Shown here: positions 49,773 to 64,000 of the stretch, piece by piece
Numbering within the stretch: the first letter of the stretch is position 1
Layout of the letters: each line of letters begins with the position of its first letter
Source of the DNA: Panonychus citri
Taxonomy: Eukaryota > Arthropoda > Arachnida > Trombidiformes > Tetranychidae
Direction: 5' to 3'
Assembly: GCF_014898815.1 (NCBI RefSeq)
Contig: NW_026515524.1
Span: 1 to 64,000, forward strand
DNA length: 64,000 bases
Made by a program: the position numbers and the translations under genes
The notes under the pieces: model-generated
Database searches by the model: none
What the model was told of the DNA's origin: nothing
The model's input: the letters and a program-made list of their open reading frames with translations, nothing else

Positions 49773-50343
49773 TAATCAATTAGGAAAACAACTTTGTTAA
49801 TACAAGTATAAATGTACATCATTTACAAGAATTATAAATATTAATAGAAGTGAGGAATTAGTTTGTCTTTAAGTAGCAATGATAATCTGTAGTCATGTTG
49901 CAGGAGTCCGAATGTCAGAAATTAAAATGAATGGTGAAGGGAATTGAAGTTTTTTGCTTAGAAAATGTTGATTAGTTTTTTATCATTCATTTGTTTTCTT
50001 TCAATTATCTGGAAAGAAACAATCGATTTCCTTTTAGTGGATTTGTTGATGATTAAGCTTCCATCTTATTATCAGGCTCCAAACAGATAAGAAATGAATT
50101 GAGGTGAATTTAAATAGATGAGAAAATTAAACTGTTAACAGATTAGTAGGTGAGTTTGTGTGATGTTTTTGAGGCACTTTGTATGATTTAGATTCTCATT
50201 AGATGTTTGATCATATCTTAAAAATCTTAAATGAAAAGTTTGTTTTACTTTCATAACCTAAACTAATAATACTCGTGTGTTCATTAATATAAGATGATAA
50301 AGTTGATTTCACTGTTTAGATTATGGAAACATGAGTAAACCAA
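49773..50343. other. Intergenic DNA and 3' flank of the zinc-finger gene
   Basis: No gene recognised. The part 50036-50230 is the source of the copied segment at 33078-33275, so this flank was duplicated together with coding sequence. Confidence 0.6.
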
Positions 50344-53300
50344 TTATTCTGAACCATTTAAATTGTTTAAACAATAAGATGAAATTGAAAGATTGGGATG
50401 AATTGTTTTACAATGTGTGACAAGTTCCTGAATTCCGATAATGGTTAGTTTACAATGATAACAGGCATAAGATGCTCCAGCAAATCTTTTAAGATCATAA
50501 AGTTGAGGTGATGGTTGTGGTTGTGGTTGTGGTTGTGGTGGTAAAAGAGGTGAAATTGATCCATTAGTATTGTTGTTGAAGAGACCCTTAGATACAATGT
50601 CATCCGGTGATCTTGAATAATTTTTTTGATTTTGAAAACCATTTAATGTGAAAGATGTTGGTTGTTTACTGGTTTGAGTCCTATTTCCATATCCAATGGT
50701 ATTTGAGTAGGGATAAAATTCTGTAATTAGATAATTTTTGACAAAATTTTCCAATTCTAGTATTGGTTTGTGGTGGAAAAATTCTTTGAGAAAAGCAGAA
50801 TCGATTGGTGAAAATCCATGGGTTTTCAAGTGTTTAAGAGCAGTATCTCCAACAGAAGCAAATCTAACCTGGTTACCAGCTTTGCAACATAAATAACATT
50901 CATATGGACGATAGTTGATGTGAAGATTAAGATGTTGACGAACTACTTCAACTGGAGGTGATAATGTTGTTTGATAATTTCGCGTTAGTCGACTTGGAAT
51001 ACGTTTATATAGAATTCTTTGCATTTCTTTACAGATGCAACAATATGCTGCACAATCAACATTCACTATTCTATCAAATTCACCAGAAACTTGGAATTGG
51101 AAAAATTGTTCAACCCATTTTTCTGTTTGTCCATCTCGATTGATAAAGTAGAGCAAAGGTTCACATTCATTACTATCTTGACAAACTTTATCATGAGAAT
51201 GACATTTGAGAAAATGTTCCATGATTGTGTCCAAGTCTTCAAATTTATCACCACAGAGTAAACAATTAACAGGCTTGTAATCGAGATGTTTACACAAATG
51301 AATTAGACCATCATTGAATGAATCGAATTGGATCATTTCTTTACAGAACATACAGAAATATCTTCTTTTTTCAAATTCGTCATTTTTCTATGAGATTAAA
51401 GGCAAAAATAGAGAAGAAATGTATCATTAAAACAGAGAATAGAGCAATTGAAGTAAGAATTTAAATCGAACAAAGAAAACGATATGAATACCTTAAGTTT
51501 ATTTTGAATATCATTTCCAATAAAGCTTCCAATATCAGGAGAAACTTGAATCTGAAATGGTCCATTTTGATTAAGAGAATCTTGTTTTGGTGGAGATATT
51601 GATGGTCGTCTCAGAATCGACGGAGGACTTGCAAGTAAAGAAACAATCCCGTTTGATTGATGAAAAAGTTTGTTCTGAGTTGGAATAATAGTCGAAGTAG
51701 TAGCAGTAGTAGTCGATGTACAAGTAGGAACGAGAACGGGAGTAGATGGTGGATTATTATTATTTCGGACCATTAATTGACCACAAGGTAGTTGAATAAC
51801 ATTTGGTTGTTGATAACTAGGAAGGTAAATGGGTTGCGTTGAATTGACTCCATTTTTGGGTAAAATGCTGATTTTGGAAACTGTATAACAGTTTGAAATA
51901 GGTAAATTATTAATTCCAAGAGTTGTAAATTGTGGAAAAGGTCCTTTTGAAGGTGAGAGTAACAAACTATTAGATGTGGTCAACATTGTGGCAGGTTTGT
52001 GAATAATTGGAGGTGTTTTACTCATTTGATGAGGTGTTGCAGTAACATTTGGATTGGCTTTGGTTTGATTAGTTAGATTAGTTAGGTTATCAGATTTTTG
52101 ACCAATTACCTGAAAACTGGTATCAGATTGATTATTTAAACTGGATGATGATTGATTAAAAAGATCACCCAATGTAGTAGATCGATTATTGTCTTTATCT
52201 GTATTTTGTTTCTCTTTGCTCTCGTGTTTGGCTTTAAATTTATTTCTAGCAAAATTGGGAATCTTTTCAGGTACTCGACGTTTAGTTGAAACTCCAGCTG
52301 ATGTTAAATAATGTATAATATAACCTTCCAGAGGTTTAATGTACCTTGATTTAAGGAAAACTTTGGCCAGCAATTCATTTTCAGCTTCAGGATGATTTTT
52401 CAATATATGTTCATAAGCTCGATCATCAAAATCAGTGATGGTAAACTTTTTCCCTGCTTTCTGACATATCCCGCAAACGTAGGGTTCATAACAAAGGTGT
52501 TTGTATACATGCATTAAATGTTTCCGGGGTTGAATTAAATTAGGTGGTAACAAGATGATATCTTCCTTTTTTTCACTTGACTCGCAGACTGGACAATAGG
52601 GCCGAGGTTGGGCAAATCTACCACGACTTGTGGATACTTGAGATTTCAGAAAATCATCAATCCATTCGGTAATCCAAGGCATTAATCTTTTCTTAAACGT
52701 AGCAGTCTTTTCTTCACTATGATCTTTTCGATAATGGATAAATAAATTTTTTAAATTAGTTGTCACTTCCAAACATTGAGTACATTTGAATGGATAATAA
52801 TCCATGTGAGACTGGTAATGATCAAATGCACTCGATTTTCCTTGGATGTTTTTCTCATGGCAGAATATACAGAAGAATGAAATCTAATAGAAATTAGAAA
52901 GAAAAAGGAAAAAAAATCCAAGACAAAAGGATTCAATTAATTAGACGAAAATTTTAAGGTACAATTGAGGTGTAAGAATTTTTTAGGAAGAAGGTTACCG
53001 TTTCTTCATTCAATTGACTACTTTTTTCCAAGTCTTTTTCTGCCGGTGGTACAATCATTTCCTCTTCATCATCTGAAGAGTCATAACAGTCTATTTGCAT
53101 ATCTTCATGATGGTTATTAGATTCTTCATCGGTCATCTTTTCTTGCTTAATCATTTCTGGATCTCTAATCACTCTATATTTAGATACATCGGAGATTCTT
53201 AATATTCTAACAGAACATGGCTTGATTATTCCTTCATATCTTTTCTCGTCAGCGATTCGAGTGGCAAGTTCTTCAGCTACTTTGTACATTAATTCAAGTC

Positions 53301-53663
53301 CACGAGCAGGGGGTTCAGACGGAGCAACATCGTCAATTTCTGGTTCTAGAATTTCATCTAAAGAGAAAGAGAGCAGGATAGAAAATTCAATTAGTTTAAA
53401 AATAATAATAAACAATGGAAAGAATAGGGAAAGAAATAGGAAAATATTTTCACTTTGCTTGTATGTAAATTTGACAAACCAGATAAACTGATTTAAAGAT
53501 TATCAATTGATTAAGCCTTAAAATGAATAAAAAACATACCCGATGATTGTTTTTTCGTCTCAATAACGTCAACAGAATTTTGATTATTAATTAATAGCAG
53601 AGGTGGAGGTAAATTCTCATGAGGTGGTGGACCATTTTGAATAGAAGACTTTATTTGATCCAT
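50344..53663 (-). CDS. Multi-C2H2 zinc-finger nuclear protein, 972 residues, internally duplicated
   Basis: Exons 53540-53663, 52999-53357, 51492-52883 and 50344-51387; all junctions keep frame. Residues 1-161 are disordered and acidic (DSSDDEEEM). From about 162 comes a unit of one C2H2 finger (FFCIFC...H...H), a second (FKCTQC...HYRKDH) and a long CxxC-H-H/CxxC pair (YCPVC ... YEPYVCGICQKAG). A low-complexity Ser/Thr/Asn/Gln-rich linker follows. The last exon repeats the whole unit (YFCMFC, NCLLC, YCCIC ... YRPYECYLCCKAG) and ends with one more finger (YACYHC). Probably a chromatin or transcription factor. The spaced multi-finger layout recalls MEP-1, but I cannot confirm this. Fragments of its last exon and 3' flank lie in the protease array. 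Confidence 0.8.
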
Positions 53664-55130
53664 AGCTTGGTCTCAATGGAATCAACAAGCAAAGAGAAGC
53701 GAGAAAATGGTGATGATGGAATAACTGGAAAGAGGGCAAAAAGAAGCAAAAAATTAAAAATCAAACACAGTTGATAACAATTGATCGCTTTTGATTTGGC
53801 GATAAAAAACAACACAAACAAAAAAGGAAGAAATGACAACGACATGAAAAGAAACCAAGTCAAGTGAAATATTAGATTTAAGAAGCTTACAAAGGGCAAA
53901 TTTTTACAATCCAAAAGCGAAAACCATGATTTATGGATTAAATTGATTGGTGATAAATGATAACCAAGAAAATGAACACTCAAAAAATGGGATTAATTAA
54001 ATTAAACATTCCAATAGAGATCAATATTCATTAAAGTATATCAATAACAGGAAAATGAAGGTAAATATTTTGACTTGTAGAAATATTTTCTTCTGATTCA
54101 AACATATGATTGAACAGGAAGAAAAGAGGAATCATTGAGTTTGGCGGTAAAACTGATTTCTTTTTGCCAACATGAACATGATTGGAAATGCTTTTAATCG
54201 CTCACCATTAATGCCTTTTTCTTGTTAAAACAATAGATTGAAGCAAATCAAATATGGTTAAAATTTGATCAATTAACTGGGTTTAAATCACTTGGAAAAT
54301 TGATACGCATTAAATTCACTGTAACCATTGGGATGGAGAAAAAATTATTGCCGATCAATTTGCCAATGATCCAAATTAAGATATCATTGAGATGGAAATT
54401 TTAAACTTGGAGAAATTAATTAAATCACTCACATAGGGTAATCAATTTAACACATGATTGTCTTTAAATGTATTAGCTTATTGAATCCATATCCAAGATG
54501 AGAGCCAAAGAAAGTGATAGAAACCAGATCACAATTTGGAAATGGGAGACGAAAAAAAACCAAATAATGACCATCAACTGTCACCAAATTGTCTGTCAAA
54601 ATTATGATCACTTTAAACTTGTCAACAAATAGTTCAATGTAATTAATCGACTGTTAAAAATTGATTTGTTTTAATGATAAACATTTGATGAAAACAATAA
54701 GTTCATCAAACCCAGAAGATCATATTTTCTGTTGTCAAGGGTTAAGTTTTTACAGAGAGAAACAAAAATAGAAACTTAATGGTCACTATGTTGAGAATAA
54801 ATTAAAGATCAGGTTACAGATAAATTCTAATTAATTAGTTGTTAGAAAATAAAAAAGAAGAATAAATTAATTGTTTAGTTTGTTAATTAGAAAAGGAAAA
54901 AGTTTATAAAGAGAAGATAAAAATAATAAAGAGTCGAGTTAATGAGAAAATGGAAAAGAAAATTTTTTTTTCTTTTCTCTTTTACAATTCGCACTTAGAA
55001 GATTTTCCCTCAATTCGGTTTTCTCATTTGTATGTTTCCGTTTCCTTCTTTCACTTGGAATTGTGATCAGGCACATTCTTTAGTTGGTGTTTTTTTCTTA
55101 TTTTGATTAATTTAATTGTGTGTAATTACA
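53664..55130. other. Intergenic region between zinc-finger gene and RpL13A
   Basis: A shared upstream region of two divergent genes, 1.47 kb, AT-rich. No exon-like frame was recognised. Near 54960-55060 there are pyrimidine-rich tracts (TTTTCTTTTCTCTTTTAC, CCGTTTCCTTCTTTCAC) that could serve as the pyrimidine-rich transcription start typical of ribosomal protein genes. An intron in the RpL13A 5' UTR is not needed. Confidence 0.4.
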
Positions 55131-56341
55131 ATGCCTGGATTCAAAGAAAAGGTAATTTAGATCAACTAATTGTGTGTCTTGATGAGATTTTAAATTAATA
55201 TGATTTGGTTTTCTCTTCTGTGTTTGATTTCCTTAGCCTCTTCTTATTGATGGTAAGGGTCACCTATTGGGTAGACTTGCCGCTGTTGTAGCTAAATCAC
55301 TTTTACAAGGTATGTTTTTAATTTGTTTTAATTGTTTTTTAGTGTTTCAATATTATTATTACTATGATGAGAAATTCCCAAAACACTGATCAACCCTGAT
55401 TAGACCTGTTCAAGAACCATGCACTACCATCTGAAACTGTATCTTAAACATTTGGAGAAGAATTTTTTTGTTCGATTTCTAATGAATTTTCTCTTCTATT
55501 TTTTTTTCCTTCTTTGCAGGTCAAAAAGTCACTGTTGTTAGATGTGAAGCTATTAACATTTCCGGTTCATTTTACCGAAATAAATGTGAGTATTTGTGCT
55601 GTCGATCCTATTTTTCTTTTGCTTCTAACTTTGATCCGATTATTTATGGTATATATTTTTCTAACTTTTCTTTTCTCTTCTCTTTATTTTAGTAAAATAT
55701 TTATCTTTCCTCCGTAAAAGGTGTAATGTCAACCCAAAACGTGGACCTTTCCATTTCCGGGCTCCTAGTAAAATCTTCTGGCGAACTGTCCGAGGTATGC
55801 TACCTCATAAAACTAAGCGAGGTTATAATGCTTTATTAAAGCTTAAAGCACATGAAGGTTGCCCTCCACCTTTTGACAAACAGAAAAAAATGGTTGTTCC
55901 ATCAGCGTTGAGAGTTTTAAGGCTAGCTTCAGGTCGAAAGGTAAGTTCAAATAATCGTTGAAATATTTTTCTCTCTTTAAAATGATGACTCAATATTAAC
56001 CTTATCTACATTAGATGAACAGTGATATCAAATTTAAAACCTGATTTCATATTTCTTTGTCATCAAAATTTTCTATATTTTTGTTTGCTTTCTGACACGT
56101 TTTCTTTTCTTCTCTTTCCTTATCTCTACAGTTCTGTGCCCTCGGTAGATTATCACATGAAGTTGGATGGAAATATCAAGGACTCGTTGAGACTCTTGAA
56201 GCCCGACGAAAAGCACGTTCTTTAGTCAGATACAAGAAAGTTAAGGCTGAAGCCAAAATACGTACACAGGCTAAAGAAATGTTAGCCGCTAAGTTGAAAC
56301 CTCTAAACGATATTGTAGCTTCTTATGGTTATGCTGTATAA
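55131..56341 (+). CDS. RpL13A: 60S ribosomal protein L13a (uL13)
   Basis: Structural protein of the large cytosolic ribosomal subunit. Exons 55131-55151, 55237-55309, 55520-55585, 55693-55940 and 56132-56341 give 205 residues (human 203). Conserved stretches are [73 protein letters not shown] and [17 protein letters not shown]. The start ATG begins a seven-codon first exon, as often seen in ribosomal protein genes. A putative ATTAAA polyadenylation signal lies at 56364. All residues expected of the fold are present. Confidence 0.97.
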
Positions 56342-56552
56342 GAATTTTGTCAAATTTGTGGAAATTAAACTTTTTTTCACACGAAAATGAGTTAATCATC
56401 ATGATAAAAAGTTCATCAAATTTAAATACAAATATATATCTATATATTTTTCCACGTGTAAGTTTTAATTTGAATTACGAAAATATTTTCTCACCCTGGA
56501 GATTATTTCGTCATTTTTTTATACAATTATGATGACAATTAGTCAAAAAGAA

Positions 56553-57044
56553 TCATTTTTTTTGACTCACCAGTTTCTTCAATTTTCTTCTATCAAACAA
56601 AAGCTCCTCTTCTACATCACTTTGATCATCCTCAATGATTCCAATATTTTCTCCTCTTTTGGTTCCATCTTTTTTCACTATTTTCCTAATCACATGAGTT
56701 AAAGTTGCTCTCCATCCATTGGAAGTTGATTGTAATTGATTACGATATTCACTTTCATCTTTGATTAAATTGATTCCATACCAAATGATGATCAAAATGG
56801 TAGTTGAGAGTAACCAAAAAAGAAAAAGTTGCTTAATAAAACGATTATCATTTCCAATGGAAGATTGATCGGCACTAATCATCTGTTGATCTAAATCACT
56901 TCTATCTTCAGCAATTAAATTGATCAACTCGGAAGGAATTGAAAATTTATCTTCCATTTGATCAGAATCATTTTCCACTTGATCACTTTTCTCATTTGAA
57001 GATAATTGTTGCAGGTAAACTTTAGCCAATTGTTTCAAATTCAT
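56553..57044 (-). CDS. Small single-span membrane protein, unknown family
   Basis: A single open exon of 163 residues, starting at the ATG at 57044 (the longer open frame upstream has no ATG). Residues 1-75 are polar and acidic, without a signal peptide. One hydrophobic span sits at about 81-103 (LFLFWLLSTTILIIIWYGI). A basic and then acidic tail ends KKLVSQKK, a lysine-rich end that would suit ER retention if it faces the cytosol. I do not recognise the family. It is convergent with RpL13A (211 bases between stops) and divergent from TMEM245. Confidence 0.55.
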   Translation of the reverse strand: MNLKQLAKVYLQQLSSNEKSDQVENDSDQMEDKFSIPSELINLIAEDRSDLDQQMISADQSSIGNDNRFIKQLFLFWLLSTTILIIIWYGINLIKDESEYRNQLQSTSNGWRATLTHVIRKIVKKDGTKRGENIGIIEDDQSDVEEELLFDRRKLKKLVSQKK

Positions 57045-57866
57045 GGCAACAAACAATTAACTGGAACAATTTGTAAAATATTGACCATTGTGTGTGCCAG
57101 TAAATTAACAAATTACCAAATTAATCAATGAGAAAACTTGAATTATCCCAACAATCAGGATACCGAGTGTTTCTAATTAAAAGTAAACATTATGAATATT
57201 TTAAAAGAAATTGATACTTTTTCAATTGAAAGTTACAACTTTTGTTCTGTATCATAAATCAGAGAATAATAGTTTAATTGTTGACTTGATAATTAGAGAA
57301 ATTAACTTAAATTGTTTGATTAGTTTTCTTTTCTCGTTTCAATTAAAATTCGCGGTAAAATTTTTTTTCTCCTTTTTTGTCTTCAGGTGATTTCGATTTG
57401 AAAAGAAAACATGAAAATTAAAAGCTTCTTGTTTCTATTTCTATTAATTAGATAAAATTAGATAATATCTGGTGATAGATTTAGAACTTGATTAATTGTA
57501 TCACCAGATTAAGTTTGCAGTTAATTGATGTAATGTTTACAATAAATAAAAATCCTAAATCATCAATACGAAACAGTTTAATTGCCAACGGAATCTCATC
57601 TCAATCTGTATCTGTGTTAATAATAACTCACTATGAATCTATTTTTAGTTAATTTTGACAATTAATGTTGTAATTGATTCTCAATTAACCTCAAACTGTT
57701 TCTAAGGTGAGTAATTATTTATTTTCAACTTATTCGATTTAGAGTAACATTTCTGATTAGTTTTTATTGTGTTTTCTTTTCTAACAGGTAACATGATTTA
57801 CTAAGTGTCTTCTCAATAGTTAATTAACATTAGTTATTCAATTAGGTTATTAGAACCGTTTAAACA
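57045..57866. other. Divergent intergenic region and TMEM245 5' UTR intron
   Basis: An AT-rich bidirectional upstream region. Near the TMEM245 side a donor (CTAAG|GTGAGT, intron from 57707) and a pyrimidine-rich acceptor (TTCTAACAG, ending 57787) look like a 5' UTR intron of 81 bases. Nothing else was recognised. Confidence 0.5.
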
Positions 57867-61034
<3,168 letters not shown>

Positions 61035-62028
61035 AATGCTGATTGTTTACCAAGAAAATTATAGTCACCAAAGAAACTAATTAACTGGGAGTGTAAATAT
61101 TTGTTCATTGTTCATCACCATCGTCCATTTAATATGCGATCAATTGATTTTCATTCAATTGTAAACGTGCAATCAATTTATCTATTGTGATTGATGAGAC
61201 TCTAAAGATTAATTATTCGCAAATAACTAAATTTAATTGTCTAATTTAAATAATAAAATCTTCATTGATTGTATATTAATCATTCAAATACTCTTAGATT
61301 ATTGTTAAACATTTAATTTTCTCCAAATAATTAATTAATCTCCAGTTTATCTTATAAGTAATTGTTGTGTCTGGTTTGTTTTCGACGTGATCATCATCAA
61401 TTAATTGTGAACAATCAACCAGAAATAATCAAAGTAAACAAGATTAAGATTAAAAAACAGGTCTTTGAAACATCCCAAGGTTAACAATTTATTTTAATTG
61501 AATAAGAAATTAAGATAAACAACAACAAATCGATATTCGGAGTAACAGAATCTCTTAATTTAGTTAAGTGAAACAATTCCAATGGGTTGAGTTTAATTCT
61601 TATCACAATTTATTTTTAACAATTAACTTTGAGATGAAAATACAACAACAATGAGAAACAAAATAAAGTAAACAACAATTTACTTTAATTACTAAAGTTA
61701 ATCAAGGTAAATGAAGATGAATTGTTGGTCATCTCTCTCTTCCCTCCCTAGTTAATTAATAAAAATTTAATTGGATGATTAAAATTCGATATAAAAGAAT
61801 AAAATGTTCGATTCGATTAGAAATTAATTCCATAGTTCTAACAAACTCGAAAGTAATAACAACGAATAAGTTTTATATTTTCACTTGTCTCTTTTTCCTT
61901 AATTTGCTTATCCAATTTGACAAGAAATCGAAAAGTTAATTACATACCTTAGTGTTCACCTTGTTTCCAATTTAATTTAGTTTTCCATTAACAATTAAAC
62001 TCGTATTATATGTAAATTAAATCACAAA
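61035..62028. other. Intergenic region downstream of TMEM245
   Basis: Contains the TMEM245 3' UTR to about 61280 and then AT-rich sequence rich in AATTAA motifs. No gene, RNA gene or repeat array was recognised. Confidence 0.5.
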
Positions 62029-63012
62029 ATGATCATCACCTTTAAAAGAGTAATTATCATTACCATTTTAATTGTATTCTCAACAACGATCAGTGTGTCT
62101 GCTCAAAGTACGTTGATCTCAACAATTAAATTAACTCTTGTAAATTAAATTCTCTCTTCTTTTCTCTTAATTGTCACAGATGATACTCGATGTAAAGCCT
62201 TAGGGGATGAATTAGATTCACTAATTAAAGATGTACTTCACATGAAGCCGAATCCATTGTTTCCCAATTCAACTGAAAATCGAGATCTTTTCTGCCGGTA
62301 TTGTATTAATATTCAATTTCCAATCGAAAACAACAAACCAATTAACCAAATTAATGAGAAACACAATTTAATTAACTTTGTTCTTTTCTAGACCATCGAA
62401 AGAAGTTCTTAAAAAGGCCAATATTTACGCTAAATGTTTACCTCGATTCCAATCGCAGGTCATTTCAATCGTAGCGAAAGGAACCCGAAAACCAGTGAAA
62501 CAAATCTGTGATGGAAATGGAACAAGTGAGTTAATTAATTAGAAAAGAAACAGAAAAAAATCAATAGTTAATTGTTCTTATTACTTACAGAAATCATCGA
62601 GACTTATTCTTGTATGGATCAATCGTTCAAAGAGGCTCTTCATAAACAAGAATCAATTTTTCTTAATTCATTGATTGTGATTAAGGAAAAAATCTCTCAG
62701 GATAAAGTTCATTCAGCTTTTTGTTGTACAGCTCGAAACATTTCTGAAAGTTTATTGGTTAATCTGCCACAGATTAAGTGTAAAGATGATCCAACAATTA
62801 ACTTACCCAAATACTTTTACAATCTAATTGAAGCTTCATTAGGAGACACGTTGGACTTAATTTGTGGTTCATTTCCTTCATTCAAGGTTTGCCTTGAGAA
62901 AGCCGTTGATTCAGTTAAATTGTTGGAAGACAATTATTCATCAGCAATTGATACCAAAGAAACACCTCTAGTTGAATCAGTTTTGTCAATTATTAGTAAA
63001 CTTGCAAGTTAA
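62029..63012 (+). CDS. Secreted, cysteine-containing helical protein, unknown function
   Basis: Exons 62029-62107, 62180-62297, 62392-62525 and 62591-63012 give 250 residues. Residues 1-25 form a strong signal peptide (IIITILIVFSTTISVSA). The mature part has about ten cysteines spaced widely (TRCKA, LFCR, YAKC, KQIC, YSC, AFCC, IKCK, DLICG, KVCLE) and a predicted mostly helical composition. It has the look of arthropod haemolymph or salivary proteins such as the DUF1397 family, but the match is only by general pattern. A polyadenylation signal AATAAA lies at 63119. There is no membrane anchor. Confidence 0.75.
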
Positions 63013-63257
63013 CAACAATTAACTTAATTTAATTTCAATTCTTCAATGTAAAGTATATCTAATACTTTACTTGATTTCTAAATTGTTTGACTTCAAGTGA
63101 ATTAATCAAAGATAAATCAATAAAGTTAATTATTTTCTATTCTGTAAAAAAAAAGTTAAATCAATCAATCATTTTAATCTCGTGATTAACTTTGATGATC
63201 AATTTGATTTGGATTCTTGTTCAATAAAAGATAATTGTTTAAAGTAGTTATAAAAGT

Positions 63258-63375
63258 CTCTCTGCCCCCTTTTTTTCCTCTTTCTTTCTTTTAAACGAGA
63301 ATTTCACCACCTCTTTCTTTTTTCCCTTTCTTTTTTCTCTTTCTTTTTCTCTTTCTTTTTTCTCTTTTCTATTTA
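63258..63375. repeat. Long polypyrimidine tract upstream of the TBP-like gene
   Basis: About 115 bases almost entirely of C and T (CTCTTTCTTTTT-type repeats), broken near 63294-63312, ending in CTATTTAG. It could be a nucleosome-poor promoter element or an oversized 3' splice region of an unseen 5' UTR intron. Confidence 0.6.
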
Positions 63376-63422
63376 GTTAAAGGTCACGACTACGTGTCAG
63401 AGGTTTTCAAATAATTACTTTC

Positions 63423-63430
63423 TATATAAG
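63423..63430 (+). promoter_or_regulatory. TATA box of the TBP-like gene
   Basis: TATATAAG, a near-consensus TATA element, 39-46 bases before the start codon at 63469. A TTCAAAT about 32 bases downstream could be the start site, which gives a very short leader. Confidence 0.55.
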
Positions 63431-63468
63431 AAATTTAAATAATTATATTAATATTCAAATTGAGTATA

Positions 63469-63969
63469 ATGTTCAATATGGATTATAAAACATTATCGAC
63501 TGAACCGGAAGTGGTTAATGTTGTGATCTCATGTATTCTTGATAAAAAGTTGAATCCAAGTGATTATGGTGAATATGACCCATGTAAATTTTCTGGAATA
63601 GTACTAAGAGATGATAAATCATGTCTTCTAATATATCATTCAACAAAAATCAATATAACAGGAGTAAAGTCACTTCTTGAAGCGGAACAAGTAATACATC
63701 GGAACTTACCGGATATCAATATAATTTCATCAAGAATTGTAAACATCACAGCTACAGCTTCAATACTACCGGAAATTAACTTCAAGGACGTTTATAATAA
63801 CGAGAACTTTTCATGGGAGCCTGAACTATTTCCTGGTATTATCTACCGGAAACGGAAACATGTTGCAACTCTCTTCCGTTCTAGGAAAGTTAACCTAACT
63901 GGATTCAAAGCAGTTGAAGAGATAGCTCCCTTTTTCAACGAGTTTCTCAAGAGTTTACCACTAATATAA
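63469..63969 (+). CDS. Divergent TATA-binding-protein-like factor, core only, intronless
   Basis: 166 residues in one exon, start at the ATG at 63469 (a second ATG is three codons on). The two TBP core repeats are recognisable: KFSGIVLRDD ... LLIYHSTKINITGVKS in the first and WEPELFPGIIYRKRK ... ATLFRSRKVNLTGFKA in the second, the latter containing the conserved EPELFPG motif. Of the four DNA-intercalating phenylalanines of TBP, three are kept (KF, ELF, TLF) and one is Tyr (LIY). The first repeat lacks about six residues in the helix before its F. Apart from a few leading residues there is no N-terminal domain. Lack of introns suggests a retrocopy or a lineage-specific TRF-type paralogue. Proximity of a TATA box is noted separately. 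Confidence 0.78.
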   Translation: MFNMDYKTLSTEPEVVNVVISCILDKKLNPSDYGEYDPCKFSGIVLRDDKSCLLIYHSTKINITGVKSLLEAEQVIHRNLPDINIISSRIVNITATASILPEINFKDVYNNENFSWEPELFPGIIYRKRKHVATLFRSRKVNLTGFKAVEEIAPFFNEFLKSLPLI

Positions 63970-64000
63970 AAGGATCAAAAACTGGATCAGATTGATTAAA

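Overview
This window is animal nuclear DNA: AT-rich, with GT-AG introns, multi-exon genes and long (GA)n, (CT)n and (GAT)n microsatellites. Gene content (plexin, an intronless DEG/ENaC channel, tandem S1 serine proteases, RRP12, RpL13A, TMEM245) and mostly 70-130 bp introns point to an arthropod. A mite is my best guess, because large DEG/ENaC sets are known from spider mites; the species cannot be fixed by eye.

Layout. (1) 1-28911, + strand: the 3' two thirds of a plexin gene. Exons for the end of the Sema domain, three PSI and about four IPT domains and a membrane span run from 5595 to 28911. They are split by two very large microsatellite-rich introns (12.2 kb and 5.6 kb). The reading frame stops about 100 residues after the membrane span, with no room for the plexin RasGAP domain. 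(2) 30310-31590: an intronless DEG/ENaC channel. (3) 31719-44078: a tandem array of divergent gene pairs, each pairing a secreted chymotrypsin-fold protease (- strand) with a small secreted protein of two fibronectin-III-like domains (+ strand). There are four protease copies (A-D) and four partners. Only C and D look intact as proteases, and only the last partner is full length. Shared flanks show that a two-pair block was itself duplicated, with a MITE at the junction. A 2.9 kb insertion, carrying pieces of a downstream zinc-finger gene and a small unknown gene between inverted satellite arrays, destroyed the first partner. (4) 44199-48103: RRP12 (- strand) with a single-base frame break near its C-terminus. 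(5) 48982-49772: a mariner-like non-autonomous element with a nested inverted repeat. (6) 50344-53663: a 972-residue zinc-finger protein built from an internal duplication (- strand), the parent of the fragments in the array. (7) 55131-56341 RpL13A (+); 56553-57044 a single-span membrane protein (-); 57867-61034 TMEM245 (+); 62029-63012 a secreted cysteine-containing protein (+). (8) 63469-63969: an intronless, highly diverged TATA-binding-protein-like gene with a TATA box of its own just upstream.

Housekeeping genes (RRP12, RpL13A, TMEM245) are interleaved with fast-evolving lineage-specific loci. The points most worth following are the GAP-less plexin, the TBP-like paralogue and the protease/FN3 pair array with signs of gene conversion. 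Exon borders were read by eye from splice motifs and frame continuity; no database search or transcript evidence was available.
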